From an uncultured Chloroflexota bacterium (GTDB taxonomy: Bacteria; Chloroflexota; Chloroflexia; Chloroflexales; Chloroflexaceae): a stretch of 35,621 bases of DNA. How positions within the stretch are numbered: position 1 is the stretch's first letter; each line of letters opens with the position of its first letter. This document shows, in pieces, positions 1 through 9,433 of this stretch. The stretch spans positions 1-35,621 of the forward strand of contig CAKZKA010000250.1 of assembly GCA_937120965.1 (NCBI GenBank), given 5' to 3'. The notes under the pieces were generated by a model that was given only the letters and a program-made list of their open reading frames with translations, was not told where the DNA came from and searched no databases. Made by a program: the position numbers and the translations under genes.

Positions 1-265
1 CCACGCGCCCCCATCACCGGTTGGGAAATGGGGAAACCGGGTTTCCCCACGCCCCGCCCTGCGAGGGCGCCACGCGCCCCCATCACCGGTTGGGAAATGG
101 GGAAACCGGGTTTCCCCATACCCCCTGCGGGGAGATTCGGAGCGTTCTCCCCTCCCGGCCTCCCCCCGCTGGGGAGAGGAACCCGGTTCCCCACATCCGC
201 CAGAGCGCCTTCCAGCACCGTCGCGGCGGGCTGAGCGCCGAAATCTGCAATCTGACCTGGCGCTC
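1..265. repeat. Two tandem copies of the GGGGAAACC palindromic element plus remnants, downstream of nuoL
   Basis: Two near-identical units 69 bp apart carry the cores GGGGAAACCGGGTTTCCCC at 30-48 and 99-117. Read on the minus strand, the sequence between them resembles the CCAACCGCTGGTGGG spacer of other copies. A degenerate half core (ACCCGGTTCCCCA) lies near 181-195. A heptamer-type remnant (AATCTGCAATCTGAC) at 241-255 sits in the loop of an imperfect inverted repeat (CTGAGCGCC against GGCGCTCTCAG) that overlaps the nuoL stop. No gene is seen here. The next nuo genes (nuoM, nuoN) are expected beyond the left edge. Confidence 0.8.
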
Positions 266-2506
266 TCAGCGCCGGAGCACGTAGAGGTAAAACACCGCCA
301 GCGCCACCACCCCGGCAAAGACATAGCCCACATAATCCTGGGCCTTGCCGGTCTGTGCCCGGCGCGTGTTTTTGCCCGTCGCCACCGTGCCGCCCGCCAG
401 GGCATCGGGGCCGTCGTTGAACAGGGTGTCGTCCACAATAAAGTTGAAGCGCCCCACAAACAGGGTAATCTGGCCGATGCCGTCAATGATCCGGTTGAGG
501 ATCTGGTCAATGAAGGCCCAGAACAGGGCCAGCACGGCTACCAGGCGGCCAAAACTGGCCTGGTAGAGTTCGTCCACCCGATACTTCTCGTGAAGCAATT
601 GAAACAGTGCTGGCGCGCGTTGGGCCAGGGGGTCGCCATCGCTGGCGCGGGCAAAGGCCCCGCTGTAGAACGTCCAGCCCGCCGCGATACCGCCAAGGGC
701 CACCAGGAGCGAAATGCCGGCTACCAGGGGGCTGAAGGGCAGGGCCTCCTGTCCCCACAGGTCACTGAGCCAGTGACTGCCGGGCACGGCGAACGGCAGG
801 TTGAACAGGCCCGCTGCCACGGCGAAGGCGGCCAGCACCACCAGGGCCGCCGTCATCGTCGGGTCTTCGTGCCAGTGGATGCCGTAGTGCTCCTTCTGGT
901 CGTCGTGGTGCTCACCGGCGTGGTGCGCGGCCCTGCGGGGCGCCTCGGGGTTCTGGAACACCACCGGCTGCTCGCCACGAAACGCCCCGAAGAAGACCAG
1001 GCGCCACTGGCGGGTCATGTAGAATGCCGTAAGAAAGGCTGCGGCGAGCAGCACGCTGAAGACGATCCAGTGCCCGCCCTTGAAGGCGTCGGCCAGGATC
1101 TCGTCCTTGCTCCAGAAGCCGGCGAAGGGCGCCACGCCGGCCAGCGCCAGATAGCCTGCGGTGTAGGTCCAGAAGGTCCAGGGCAGGTGGGCGCGCAGAC
1201 CGCCCATATTGCGAATGTCCTGGGCGGTCTGTTGGGCGGCGTACTCATCGTGGTGGTGGATGCGCTCGATCGCCGGTGTGGCCTCCATCGCATGGATCAC
1301 CGAGCCGGAGCCGAGGAACAGCAGGGCCTTGAAGAAGGCGTGGGTCAGCAAGTGGAACAGCGCGGCGACCCAGCCCCCGATGCCCAGGGCCGCCACCATG
1401 AAGCCCAGTTGCGAGAGGGTGGAGTAGGCGAGAATGCGCTTGATGTCAAACTGCGCCACGGCGATGGTTGCGGCAAAAAAGGCCGTGAAGGCGCCGATGA
1501 AGGTCACCACTCCCAGGGCCGCGCCGCCATCGGCCAGGAAGATCGGATAGGTGCGGGCCACCAGGAACACACCCGCTGCCACCATCGTGGCCGCGTGGAT
1601 GAGCGCCGACACCGGCGTCGGGCCTTCCATCGCGTCGGGCAGCCAGACGTGCAGAGGGAACTGGGCCGACTTACCGATGGTACCGCAGAAGAGCAGCAGG
1701 GCGATGCCGGTGGCGTGGCTCAAGCCGAAAAAGCCCGTCTCGGCGCCGATCCGCTCCAGAAACGCCGGGTTGAAGATCTCCCCCTCATTGACCCCGAGGG
1801 TCAGGCTGCCGGCCTGGGTGTAGAGGTAAACCAGGCCCAGCAACATGAGCACATCGCCGACACGGGTGACGATAAAGGCCTTGATTGCGGCGCGGTACGC
1901 CTGGGGACGCTCGTACAGAAAGCCGATCAGCAGGTACGAGCAAAGGCCCATGATCTCCCAGGCCATAAAGAAGAGCAGGAGATTATCGGCCATGCTCATC
2001 AGCAGCATCGCTGCCGTGAAGAGCGAGATAAAGCTGAAGAAGCGGCTCTGACGCGCATTGGCGGCCATGTAGCCCAGCGAGAAGAGGTGGATGCAGGTTG
2101 ACGTGATCGTCACCATCGCCAGCATGGCCGCCACAGGGCCATCCACGTAGATCCCCATTGCAAACACGCTCGTCCCGGTAGGCGCCCAGGTAATGCGCTG
2201 GACCAGATTCGGCTCCGGGAAGGCGAAGGCCCCGTGCCCGGCACTCTTGCCGTGCTCCTCGGCGCCGTGCCCCTCCTCGGCGCCGTGGCCGGTCGCCAGG
2301 CTCACCACCTGCCCCTCGCGGAGCGCCAGGCCCTGCGCCGTCGCAGCGAGCAGGCCCACGGCCAGTACCGTTGCCAGCAGCATGAGCGCGATGGCCGTCC
2401 AGCCGCTGGCGGGCTTACTGTGTCGCAGGGGCGTAAAGGTGATCAGCGCGCAGCCGAGCAGGGGCAGCGCCGGAATGAGCCAGGCCAGTTGGAGAAAGAG
2501 AGGCAT
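266..2506 (-). CDS. nuoL: NADH-quinone oxidoreductase subunit L (NuoL)
   Basis: Large antiporter-like, proton-pumping membrane subunit of complex I. The 746-residue product has the family signatures: MAWEIMGLCSYLLIGF with the conserved Glu, GKSAQFPLHVWLPDAMEGPT with the pump-site Lys, and SALIHAATMV. A C-terminal segment is compatible with the lateral helix. It is longer than the usual 610-650 residues, partly because of two His-rich hydrophilic inserts: residues about 73-92 (GHGAEE repeats) and about 526-548 (HHAGEHHDD, HWHED). ATG at 2506 is preceded by CAGGA, which lies just past the end of a repeat element. It is the last nuo gene in the window and follows nuoK after a 223-bp gap filled by that element. 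Confidence 0.97.
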   Translation of the reverse strand: MPLFLQLAWLIPALPLLGCALITFTPLRHSKPASGWTAIALMLLATVLAVGLLAATAQGLALREGQVVSLATGHGAEEGHGAEEHGKSAGHGAFAFPEPNLVQRITWAPTGTSVFAMGIYVDGPVAAMLAMVTITSTCIHLFSLGYMAANARQSRFFSFISLFTAAMLLMSMADNLLLFFMAWEIMGLCSYLLIGFLYERPQAYRAAIKAFIVTRVGDVLMLLGLVYLYTQAGSLTLGVNEGEIFNPAFLERIGAETGFFGLSHATGIALLLFCGTIGKSAQFPLHVWLPDAMEGPTPVSALIHAATMVAAGVFLVARTYPIFLADGGAALGVVTFIGAFTAFFAATIAVAQFDIKRILAYSTLSQLGFMVAALGIGGWVAALFHLLTHAFFKALLFLGSGSVIHAMEATPAIERIHHHDEYAAQQTAQDIRNMGGLRAHLPWTFWTYTAGYLALAGVAPFAGFWSKDEILADAFKGGHWIVFSVLLAAAFLTAFYMTRQWRLVFFGAFRGEQPVVFQNPEAPRRAAHHAGEHHDDQKEHYGIHWHEDPTMTAALVVLAAFAVAAGLFNLPFAVPGSHWLSDLWGQEALPFSPLVAGISLLVALGGIAAGWTFYSGAFARASDGDPLAQRAPALFQLLHEKYRVDELYQASFGRLVAVLALFWAFIDQILNRIIDGIGQITLFVGRFNFIVDDTLFNDGPDALAGGTVATGKNTRRAQTGKAQDYVGYVFAGVVALAVFYLYVLRR

Positions 2507-2514
2507 ATTTCAAG

Positions 2515-2660
2515 TCCTGATGTGAACATATGGGGAAACCGGGTTTCCCCACCTGCGGTGAGCCTGTCGAACCGCACCCCTGCCTGTTGGGGCGCCAGGC
2601 GCCCCCGACGCCGGTTGAGGGCTGGGGAAACCGGCTTTCCCCAGCCCCTTCCGTGGGAAT
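2515..2660 (-). repeat. Palindromic element with D module, between nuoK and nuoL
   Basis: Cores at 2532-2550 and 2624-2642 lie 92 bp apart. The usual 50-bp spacer between them carries the extra 23-bp hairpin module (GGTGAGCCTGTCGAACC in this orientation). The terminal GTGAACATATG lies against the nuoL ribosome-binding region. The second core is GGGGAAACCGGCTTTCCCC. The element sits inside the nuo operon in the direction of transcription, so it should be present in the nuoK-nuoL mRNA as one or more hairpins. Confidence 0.85.
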
Positions 2661-2729
2661 GACATGAACCATTCCAGCGGAAGTGGTCGAGGCCGACAAC
2701 CCTTCGCCTCAACTGCGGATCTCCGGCGC

Positions 2730-3047
2730 TCACCCCCTCAACGAATCCACCGCATCGGCATTCACGGTGAGCCAGTTGCGGTAGATGGCGATCACCATCG
2801 CCAGCCCCACGGCAGCCTCGGCGGCAGCGACGCAGATGATAAAGATCGCGAAGGTCTGCCCCGAAATGAACCGCGGCTCCAGGTAGCGCCAGAAGGCCAC
2901 CAGATTGATGTTCACGGCGTTGAGCATCAACTCGATGCCCATCAGCACCCCGACCAGGTTACGTCGTGACAGCGCGCCAAACAGGCCAATGCAGAACAAC
3001 GCCCCGGCGACGACGAGCACCGCCTCGAGCGGAACCGCGGCAGTCAT
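2730..3047 (-). CDS. nuoK: NADH-quinone oxidoreductase subunit K (NuoK)
   Basis: Small antiporter-like membrane subunit of complex I, 105 residues, the usual size, with three predicted transmembrane helices. The two buried glutamates of the family are in place: [10 protein letters not shown] in helix 2 and [10 protein letters not shown] in helix 3. The start codon overlaps the nuoJ stop in an ATGA four-base overlap, which implies translational coupling. The next gene, nuoL, is separated by a repeat element. Confidence 0.97.
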   Translation of the reverse strand: MTAAVPLEAVLVVAGALFCIGLFGALSRRNLVGVLMGIELMLNAVNINLVAFWRYLEPRFISGQTFAIFIICVAAAEAAVGLAMVIAIYRNWLTVNADAVDSLRG

Positions 3048-3712
3048 TGCTGAACCTCTCCTTCACTGATCGGCGTGGCCCGCGGCGCAGGCGCCGGTTC
3101 GCCCGCAGGCGCTTCCACAGGAGGGGGATGCGCCAGCCGTTTGCGGAGTTCGTGTTCTTCGGCAAGGGTAAGCACGCGGCGGCGGCGCGCGCGTTCTTCA
3201 AAGGCGATCACAATCGCGCCGATAAGCGCCACGGTGAGGAGCACCCCCGCCACCTGGAACTGCAACAGAAACTCGTAGACGAAGGCGCGCCCCAGTTCCG
3301 CCACGCCGGCCAGGGGCTCGGGCGTGCCTGGAGGAGCGGGCGGCGCAGGGACGTTCCAGGAGTGCGAGATGACGGTCGGCACGATTGCTACGGCGAAGAG
3401 GAGCGCGCTGATCGCCGCGGTAAGCCAGAGACGCCACCCGCCGACCAGTTGCCGCACCCCCTCCCCGGTAACCTGGCGCGTCAGCATAATCGCGAACAGA
3501 ATGAGAATAGAGATCGCGCCGACGTAGACCAGCACCTGCACGACGGCCAGAAACTCCGCCTCCAGCAACAGGTACAGCGCGCCAACCCCGAAGAAGCAGG
3601 CGATCAGCCACAGGGCTGCGTGAATGACGTTCCGCACCGTCACCACCATCACTGCCGCGCCAACGATCAGGGCTGCGATCAGCCCGAAGATGATCTGGAT
3701 GACCGTTGCCAT
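3044..3712 (-). CDS. nuoJ: NADH-quinone oxidoreductase subunit J (NuoJ)
   Basis: Membrane subunit of complex I, 222 residues with five hydrophobic segments. The conserved block [19 protein letters not shown] followed by [10 protein letters not shown] is the helix 3 region of NuoJ. The last 50 residues are a hydrophilic tail: a basic RARRRR stretch and then a Pro/Ala-rich end, which is longer than in most homologues. ATG at 3712 lies 7 bp after the nuoH stop behind a TAGGGGGG purine run. The stop overlaps nuoK. Confidence 0.96.
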   Translation of the reverse strand: MATVIQIIFGLIAALIVGAAVMVVTVRNVIHAALWLIACFFGVGALYLLLEAEFLAVVQVLVYVGAISILILFAIMLTRQVTGEGVRQLVGGWRLWLTAAISALLFAVAIVPTVISHSWNVPAPPAPPGTPEPLAGVAELGRAFVYEFLLQFQVAGVLLTVALIGAIVIAFEERARRRRVLTLAEEHELRKRLAHPPPVEAPAGEPAPAPRATPISEGEVQQ

Positions 3713-3719
3713 ACCCCCC

Positions 3720-5057
3720 CTACCGCAGCGTGGCGGTCAGCGTATCGCGGTACTCATCAAGGTCAATCCGGCCCTGCTCGGCCTGCGAGGCGGCGAAGAT
3801 GCGTGCGAGCGCAATATAGGCTACAATGTTCACGGCCAGGGTGACCGCGAAGGCCACGCCCCAGCGCAGGATGGGCGTCCAGTTCTGGGTAAAGGTGATG
3901 CCCTGCTCCGGACCCCAGCGGAGAAGCGCCACCCAGATCGCGGCGCTCACGATGTTCACCAGCGTGAGCGGGATGAGGAACTTCCAGCCAAAGTCCATCA
4001 ACTGGTCCACCCGCAAGCGGGGGAAGGCGCCACGCAGCCAGACCATAACAAAGAAGAAGGCGTAGGTTTTGGCCAGCAGGTAGAACACGCCGAGGAAGCC
4101 GGCCAGGAGGTTAAACACCCAGTTGCCGTCGGGGTTGGCCGGCGAGATGGCCCGGTCATAGAGCCAGCCCACGCCGGGCCCCTGCCATCCTCCGAAGAAG
4201 ATCACCGCCGCGATGGCGCAGAGGAGGAAGTTCAGCACGTACTGGGCCAGGTAGAACAGGCCGAACTTCATACCGCTGTATTCGGTCATGTACCCGGCGA
4301 CGATCTCCGAGTCAGCTTCAGGAATATCGAAGGGCGTGCGCTCGCCTTCGGCCAGGGCAGCAATGAAGAAGACAATAAAGGCCAGGAGGCCCACAGGCGT
4401 GAAGATGAACCAGCCCAGACCCAGATCAGGCACACCGGGCACATCGGCGCTGCTGATGAACAGGCCCGCCTGGGCCTCGATCAGTTGCACAATCGAGAGC
4501 GTGCCGGTCAGCATCACGACCGCCAGCAGGCTCAGCACGGCAGGGATCTCATAGCTGACCATCTGGGCCACGGCGCGCATGGCCCCGAGCAGCGCGAACT
4601 TGTTGCTCGAAGCCAGGCCGGCCATCAGCAGACCCACCGCGCTGATTGACGAAATGGCAAAGAAGAACAGCAACCCTACGTTCAGATCTACCGGCACCAT
4701 ACCCGGCCCCCAGGGCAGCACGGCAAACATCAGCATGGTCGGCGCGACCACCACACAGGGCGCCAGAAAATGAACCCACCTGTCAGCGGCGGCGGGAACG
4801 ATGTCCTCCTTGGTGAACATCTTCACCCCGTCGGCGATGGGCTGGAGCAACCCCGCAGGCCCAACCCGGTTCGGGCCGATGCGATCCTGCATACGCGCGA
4901 TAGCGCGCCGCTCGTAGTAGGTGAGGAAGAGCATCTGGAAGGGCGCAATCGCGAACAGGAGCGTGGTGACGAGGAGGTGACTGATCAGCGCGATGACCCA
5001 ACCGGGCCAGTTCCAGCCAAAGGTCGTATTGATCAGGCCATTGACGATGTCGTACAT
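3720..5057 (-). CDS. nuoH: NADH-quinone oxidoreductase subunit H (NuoH)
   Basis: Membrane subunit at the quinone-chamber junction of complex I. Signatures are ERRAIARMQDRIGPNRVGP, LQPIADGVKMFTKED and AEGERTPFDIPEADSE with its acidic quinone-site loop. At 445 residues it is longer than the common 325-350, with extra sequence between the fifth and later helices and at the C terminus. I chose ATG at 5057 because GGAG lies six bases upstream; the in-frame TTG at 5063 is only three bases from that Shine-Dalgarno sequence. It lies 86 bp after nuoI and 7 bp before nuoJ. Confidence 0.96.
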   Translation of the reverse strand: MYDIVNGLINTTFGWNWPGWVIALISHLLVTTLLFAIAPFQMLFLTYYERRAIARMQDRIGPNRVGPAGLLQPIADGVKMFTKEDIVPAAADRWVHFLAPCVVVAPTMLMFAVLPWGPGMVPVDLNVGLLFFFAISSISAVGLLMAGLASSNKFALLGAMRAVAQMVSYEIPAVLSLLAVVMLTGTLSIVQLIEAQAGLFISSADVPGVPDLGLGWFIFTPVGLLAFIVFFIAALAEGERTPFDIPEADSEIVAGYMTEYSGMKFGLFYLAQYVLNFLLCAIAAVIFFGGWQGPGVGWLYDRAISPANPDGNWVFNLLAGFLGVFYLLAKTYAFFFVMVWLRGAFPRLRVDQLMDFGWKFLIPLTLVNIVSAAIWVALLRWGPEQGITFTQNWTPILRWGVAFAVTLAVNIVAYIALARIFAASQAEQGRIDLDEYRDTLTATLR

Positions 5058-5143
5058 GGGCAACTCCGGGGCCGATCTCGCAAGCGAAGCTATAGCAGGG
5101 GAAACCTTACCCTCTCCACCCCTCCCGGTTGTGAGATTACTCC

Positions 5144-6430
5144 TTAACTCAGTGCCGCATCATCGGAGGCGCCCGGCCCCCCGCTGTCAACATTCCCCGT
5201 GGTCGTCGGGGCCGCCGCATCGCTCCCGCCCCCGGCAGCCTTTCTGGCGGCGTTCTTCGCCCGAATCGCCGCCAGACGGGCGGCCTTCTCGTCGGCAGGA
5301 GCAGTGGCAGCCTCTGCCGCGGACGTGGCAGCCCCGGCGGCAGGCGGCGCGGCGGCAGGCTCGGTCGCGGCCACATTCGCCTCAACCGGCGCGCCATCCG
5401 ACCCTTCGGCAGCCTTTCTGGCGGCATTCTTCGCCCGAATCGCCGCCAGGCGCGCGGCCTTCTCATCGGCAGGCGGAGCTTCGCCCGCCGGCTCGCCAGC
5501 AACAACAGGAGGAGCGTCCGGCGCCTCTCCCTTTCTGGCGGCATTCTTCGCCCGAATCGCCGCCAGGCGCGCGGCCTTCTCATCGGCAGGCGCCGCCCCG
5601 GCAGGAGCGACCGGCGGCTCGACCGTATCGCCGGCCTTTTTCGCCGCATTGGCAGCCTTGATTGCCGCCAGTTTGGCCGCCTTCTCCTCGGGAGTCAGCT
5701 TGCGCCCTTCGGCAGGGGCGGCGGCGGGCGCCGCGGGCGCCGTGGCCGCGGCAGCCGCGGCCTCCAGCTCGCGCCGGCGCGCAGCGATCTTCTCGGCCAG
5801 GTTCGGAGCCATCCCGATCACATCCGGACGGCGCTTGATGTTGCCCTGCAACTTCTTCATCGCCCCATCGCGCACCTCGGCCCACATTGTCGGCGCAATC
5901 CGCTCGTAGTACGAGATCGGGCGGTTCAACTGCTCCTTGAACACCGTCAACTTCTGATGGTCCGCCGTTGACAGCTCAAATTCGTGGTCCATCTTGATCG
6001 CGTCGAAGGGGCAAACCTCCGCGCAGAATCCGCAACTCATACAGGCATCGTACTCGATCACGAACTCGGCCACGGCGGGCACCGGCTTCCCGGTCGCCGG
6101 GTCTTTGGCCTGGGTCATATGAATGACCTGGGGCGGGCAGATCCGTTCGCACTGAAAGCACGAAGTACAGAGTTCGTGACTGGTCTCATCGTCGTAGAGA
6201 AGGATGGGCATGTTGCGATAGGCTTCGGGCAACTTCGGGCGCTCCTCGGGATACTCGTAGGTAAAGACCCCGTGGATATCGTTAAAGCCCTGGTTCTTAC
6301 GAAACGATCCCGCCCAGTGCTTCCACACAACCGCCATGCCATCGAGCAGGCCCATGCCGGGGAGCCGGCGCGCCGTTCGCTTCCCTCGCTCGACCGTCAC
6401 TATCTGACCGCGTTCGATCTTGACCGTCAT
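5144..6430 (-). CDS. nuoI: NADH-quinone oxidoreductase subunit I (NuoI) with a long repetitive basic C-terminal tail
   Basis: Peripheral-arm ferredoxin-like subunit carrying clusters N6a and N6b. The two 4Fe-4S motifs are complete: Cys88, 91, 94 and 98 followed by Pro, and Cys130, 133, 136 and 140 followed by Pro. The NuoI core ends near residue 210. A further 220 residues rich in Ala, Pro, Lys and Arg follow, so the product (428 residues) is about twice the usual length. The tail holds four copies of an 18-residue basic helical module: EEKAAKLAAIKAANAAKK at 248-265 and DEKAARLAAIRAKNAARK at 283-300, 322-339 and 380-397. Pro/Ala/Gly linkers separate them. The DNA repeats are nearly identical, which suggests recent amplification. 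The gene lies between nuoD and nuoH. Confidence 0.95.
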   Translation of the reverse strand: MTVKIERGQIVTVERGKRTARRLPGMGLLDGMAVVWKHWAGSFRKNQGFNDIHGVFTYEYPEERPKLPEAYRNMPILLYDDETSHELCTSCFQCERICPPQVIHMTQAKDPATGKPVPAVAEFVIEYDACMSCGFCAEVCPFDAIKMDHEFELSTADHQKLTVFKEQLNRPISYYERIAPTMWAEVRDGAMKKLQGNIKRRPDVIGMAPNLAEKIAARRRELEAAAAAATAPAAPAAAPAEGRKLTPEEKAAKLAAIKAANAAKKAGDTVEPPVAPAGAAPADEKAARLAAIRAKNAARKGEAPDAPPVVAGEPAGEAPPADEKAARLAAIRAKNAARKAAEGSDGAPVEANVAATEPAAAPPAAGAATSAAEAATAPADEKAARLAAIRAKNAARKAAGGGSDAAAPTTTGNVDSGGPGASDDAALS

Positions 6431-6661
6431 AGCACTCTATATCCTCAATCACCGCTGGTGCGGTTCCGGGCGGCCTTACGTCTTTCCGGGAGAGCTGCAC
6501 CCTCCCGGACCCTGCGCCGGGAGAAGTGTGGGAACTCCGGTTGCCCCTCTGTTCGTCAGGCCCCTCAGCGCGCTTCCAGGCGACCTGTTCGGGCATCGGC
6601 GCAACGTCCACCGCGTTCAGATACGCCAGGCCCGATCCGCAATCGCAAATCTGCGACTGCG
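6431..6661. repeat. Degenerate palindromic element between nuoD and nuoI
   Basis: The gap holds decayed pieces of the window-wide element. A CCGGGAGAGCTGCACCCTCC hairpin-like stretch (module A type) at about 6487-6506 is followed by a damaged core (GGGAACTCCGGTTGCCCC) near 6529-6546. Near 6640-6657 a TCGCAAATCTGCGACTGCG piece resembles the heptamer repeats and lies against the nuoD stop. No open frame here looks coding. Confidence 0.55.
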
Positions 6662-7771
6662 CTAGCGATCCACCTCGCCCATCACAATATCAATACTACC
6701 CAGGATCACCACCACATCGGCCACCTTGTAGCCCCGGCACATATCGCCAAGGGGCGTCAGGTTGATAAAGGAGGGCGCGCGCACCTTATAGCGGTACGGC
6801 CTGGGGCTGCCATCACTCACCAGGTAGAAGCCCAGTTCCCCTTTGGGCGACTCGATCCGCGCATAGGCATCGCCGACGGGGGGGCGCACGTTCTGGCGTG
6901 CCCTGGGGTTAATGTGCCCGCCTCTGGCATCAGGCAACTGCTCGACAATCTGTTCAATAATGCGCTTGCTCTGCCGCATCTCCTCGATCCGCACCAGGAA
7001 GCGATCGTAGACATCGCCGACCGAGCCGACGGGCACATCAAAATCGAAGCGGTCGTAGACACTGTAAGGTTCGGCCTTCCGAATATCGTAGGGTACCCCC
7101 GACCCCCGCAGCACCGGACCGGTGACACTATAGGCCAGGGCCAGTTCTTTGGGGAGAATGCCGATACCTTCCGCCCGCTGCATCAGAATCTCGTTCTCGC
7201 GCAGGAGCCGTTCAAGCTCATCCACAAACGCGGGCATGGCCACCAGCAGTTCTTTCAATTTAGGCATAAACTCTGGCGGCAGGTCGCGCACCACGCCGCC
7301 AAAGCGGAAGTAATTGCACATCATACGCGCGCCGGAGGCCATCTCGAAGAGATCCAGGATCTTCTCGCGTTCGCGCATCCCGAAGGCCAGTTGGGTCTGC
7401 CACATGCCCATATCGTTGATGAGGAAGCCCAGCGCCCCGGCGTGGTTCAGGATGCGCGTCAACTCGACCATCAGCACGCGAATATACTCGGCTCGCTCGG
7501 GCACCTCGATGCCGGCCAGTTTTTCCACCGCCATTGCATAGGCCTGATTATTGGCCATCGAGTTGAAATAGTCGAGCCGATCGGTGTAAGGCATATTCTG
7601 GAGATAGGTGTTCTGCTCGGCGATTTGCTCGTGGTTGCGGTGGAGGTAGCCAAACACCGGCTTGAGATCGATGATCGTCTCCCCGTCAACCGTCACCAGC
7701 ATGCGGAACACCCCGTGGGTGGACGGGTGCTGCGGGCCAATGTTGATCTGGAGTTCTTCGGTCTTGAACAT
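6662..7771 (-). CDS. nuoD: NADH-quinone oxidoreductase subunit D (NuoD)
   Basis: 49-kDa-type subunit of the complex I Q module, 369 residues. It opens with the family hallmark [15 protein letters not shown] (quinone-site His19), followed by [12 protein letters not shown] with the quinone-site Tyr. It ends in the invariant block [11 protein letters not shown] followed by [20 protein letters not shown] place the start at ATG 7771. The longer frame to 7972 only adds translated repeat DNA. No clear Shine-Dalgarno sequence precedes this ATG, so homology decides it. The gene is separate from nuoC (not fused, unlike E. coli) and lies 264 bp downstream of it. Confidence 0.96.
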   Translation of the reverse strand: MFKTEELQINIGPQHPSTHGVFRMLVTVDGETIIDLKPVFGYLHRNHEQIAEQNTYLQNMPYTDRLDYFNSMANNQAYAMAVEKLAGIEVPERAEYIRVLMVELTRILNHAGALGFLINDMGMWQTQLAFGMREREKILDLFEMASGARMMCNYFRFGGVVRDLPPEFMPKLKELLVAMPAFVDELERLLRENEILMQRAEGIGILPKELALAYSVTGPVLRGSGVPYDIRKAEPYSVYDRFDFDVPVGSVGDVYDRFLVRIEEMRQSKRIIEQIVEQLPDARGGHINPRARQNVRPPVGDAYARIESPKGELGFYLVSDGSPRPYRYKVRAPSFINLTPLGDMCRGYKVADVVVILGSIDIVMGEVDR

Positions 7772-7784
7772 AGCGGGGTCTTTT

Positions 7785-8035
7785 GTACTACAGCCGTCCA
7801 CGCGGCTGCGCCGCACACTAATGCGAACAGGTTTTTCCTGGGAGGTCTGACCCTCCAGCCCTCCCGGCGCAGAGGGCGTGCCGACCCCGGCGGGCAGGGG
7901 CATGGGGAAAGCGAGTTTCCCCGTATTCATACCAGCCCGTCCACGCGGCTGCGCCGCGCAACGCCAGGTCATCGTTCCTGGGAGGGCACAGCCCGCCCGA
8001 ACCCTCCCACCAGGGAGGGAGGGTCGCGTTCCCGC
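7785..8035. repeat. Composite element (modules F, A, core, F, A) between nuoC and nuoD
   Basis: Two copies of the hairpin module GCGGCTGCGCCGC lie at about 7803-7815 and 7949-7961, each preceded by GTCCAC. They alternate with GGGAGG/CCCTCCC hairpin modules (around 7841-7870 and 7979-8025). One core, GGGGAAAGCGAGTTTCCCC, lies at 7904-7922 and is followed by an end sequence (GTATTCATACC). This is a long version of the element inside the nuo operon. Confidence 0.75.
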
Positions 8036-8557
8036 TCACTCCTCCGCGCCGATATACTTATCGCCCTGTTTGGGGAAATCTTTGCGCATTGGCCAGCCCT
8101 CAAACTCATCCCACATATAGATCCGCCGGAGGTAGGGATGGTCGGTAAAGACGATGCCGAAAAGATCGAAGGCCTCACGCTCGTGCAGGTTAGCCCCCGG
8201 CCAGTACGGAGTCAGCGAGGGCACCTCGGGCGTTTCACGCGGAACGCGCACCTTCAACACCAGGCCATCGCCGCCCTCAATCGTGTAGAAGCGGTAGACC
8301 AGTTCAAAGATCCCATCGGCCAGATAATCAACCACAGCGATATCCGAGAGAAAGGCGTAGCCGAGGGTATCGCGGAGGTAGAGCGCCGCCTCGACGATCT
8401 GCCCGGCCGCCACCACCGTATCGCTGGTGACGAAGGGCGCCGGTTGCGGGCCATGAGCCGGTGGCGGCGCGACGCGCAACGGCGTGGCCTCCAGCACTGC
8501 GCCGGGCAGATCCCGAGCCATACGCTCGCGCAATTCTTCGGGGCTAAGCCTGGGCAT
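8036..8557 (-). CDS. nuoC: NADH-quinone oxidoreductase subunit C (NuoC)
   Basis: 30-kDa-type subunit of the complex I Q module, 173 residues. The C-terminal part carries the family signature: [20 protein letters not shown], then [25 protein letters not shown] chose ATG 8557 (protein beginning MPRLSPEEL) because GAGG lies six bases upstream; the in-frame ATG at 8569 is part of that same Shine-Dalgarno region. The start overlaps the nuoB stop by 14 bases, which implies coupled translation. Confidence 0.95.
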   Translation of the reverse strand: MPRLSPEELRERMARDLPGAVLEATPLRVAPPPAHGPQPAPFVTSDTVVAAGQIVEAALYLRDTLGYAFLSDIAVVDYLADGIFELVYRFYTIEGGDGLVLKVRVPRETPEVPSLTPYWPGANLHEREAFDLFGIVFTDHPYLRRIYMWDEFEGWPMRKDFPKQGDKYIGAEE

Positions 8558-9341
8558 CGCCAACCTCATTCCGCTTCAGATCGTCCACAGCGATCTCCGG
8601 GGCTATGCCCCGCGCCTTGAGAATGTTCTCCAGTTCCACCGTCGCGTCCATGATCGGGAAGGTACGCACGATCTCGGGATGTTCGATCTGCCCGCTGCGC
8701 TGTTCTCCCTGCTCCGGTGAGGTGTACGGGCTAACAAGCGGCAGCCCGCCCACCGGGTCAATCAACTTCCCGTCCACCTCAAGGCCCTGCGCGCCGAAGG
8801 TGGGTACGGGAAAATCGCTGGTCTGCGGCTTCTCGCCCTCGCCATACCAGCGCACACGCCCGAGTTTCTGTCGGTCGATCTGCTCCTGGAGCGTTATCAG
8901 CGCGTGTAGCAAGGCTTCGGGGCGGGGCGGGCAACCGGGAACATACACATCCACCGGGATGAGCAGGTCAATCCCGCGCAGCACGTTGTAGCCGTCACGA
9001 AAGGGACCGCCCGAGGTGGCGCAGGCGCCCATGGATATCACGTAGCGCGGCTCGGCCATCTGGTTATAGAGCCGCACCACCTGAGGCGCCATCTTCTTGG
9101 TGACCGTGCCGGCAACGATCATCAGATCGGCCTGCCGCGGCGAAGCGCGGAACAGCTCGGCCCCGAAGCGGGCTACATCGTAGCGGCTGAGGCCGAAGGC
9201 CATCATCTCGATGGCGCAACAGGCCAGCCCGAAGGCCATTGGCCAGATCGATGAGCGTCGGCCCCAGTTGTAAAAGCGATTGAGCGTGGAGAGAAAAATG
9301 CCCTGCCGCTCCAGATCAAGCTGAATCTCATGCTCGCTCAT
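8544..9341 (-). CDS. nuoB: NADH-quinone oxidoreductase subunit B (NuoB)
   Basis: PSST-type subunit that holds cluster N2, the last electron donor to quinone. All four ligands are present: the tandem Cys41-Cys42 in [10 protein letters not shown], Cys107 in GACATSGG and Cys137 in [11 protein letters not shown]. The 265-residue product is longer than the usual 160-220 because of a hydrophilic C-terminal extension after the GCPPRPE block. The start is uncertain: ATG 9341 ([14 protein letters not shown]) fits homologues, ATG 9377 is possible, and neither has a good Shine-Dalgarno sequence. It overlaps nuoC at its 3' end. Confidence 0.95.
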   Translation of the reverse strand: MSEHEIQLDLERQGIFLSTLNRFYNWGRRSSIWPMAFGLACCAIEMMAFGLSRYDVARFGAELFRASPRQADLMIVAGTVTKKMAPQVVRLYNQMAEPRYVISMGACATSGGPFRDGYNVLRGIDLLIPVDVYVPGCPPRPEALLHALITLQEQIDRQKLGRVRWYGEGEKPQTSDFPVPTFGAQGLEVDGKLIDPVGGLPLVSPYTSPEQGEQRSGQIEHPEIVRTFPIMDATVELENILKARGIAPEIAVDDLKRNEVGDAQA

Positions 9342-9433
9342 AGCTCGTACCGGACCGGAGGGCTGCACATCGCGCATCAGGACGGCCGCGCAGCGCGGCG
9401 CCCGTTGTTTCGGCTACACGTCCTCCTCCGATC

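Noticed and set aside
590-2101. 503-codon open frame opposite nuoL, and similar long frames opposite nuoI-nuoC (5984-8620), sdhA (20393-21730), purH (31118-32314) and the kinase (33799-35022)
   Set aside because: They mirror GC-rich codons of well-recognised genes on the other strand and encode low-complexity peptides without family features.
7772-7972. N-terminal extension of nuoD to 7972
   Set aside because: The added residues are translated element modules; NuoD homology begins at [10 protein letters not shown].
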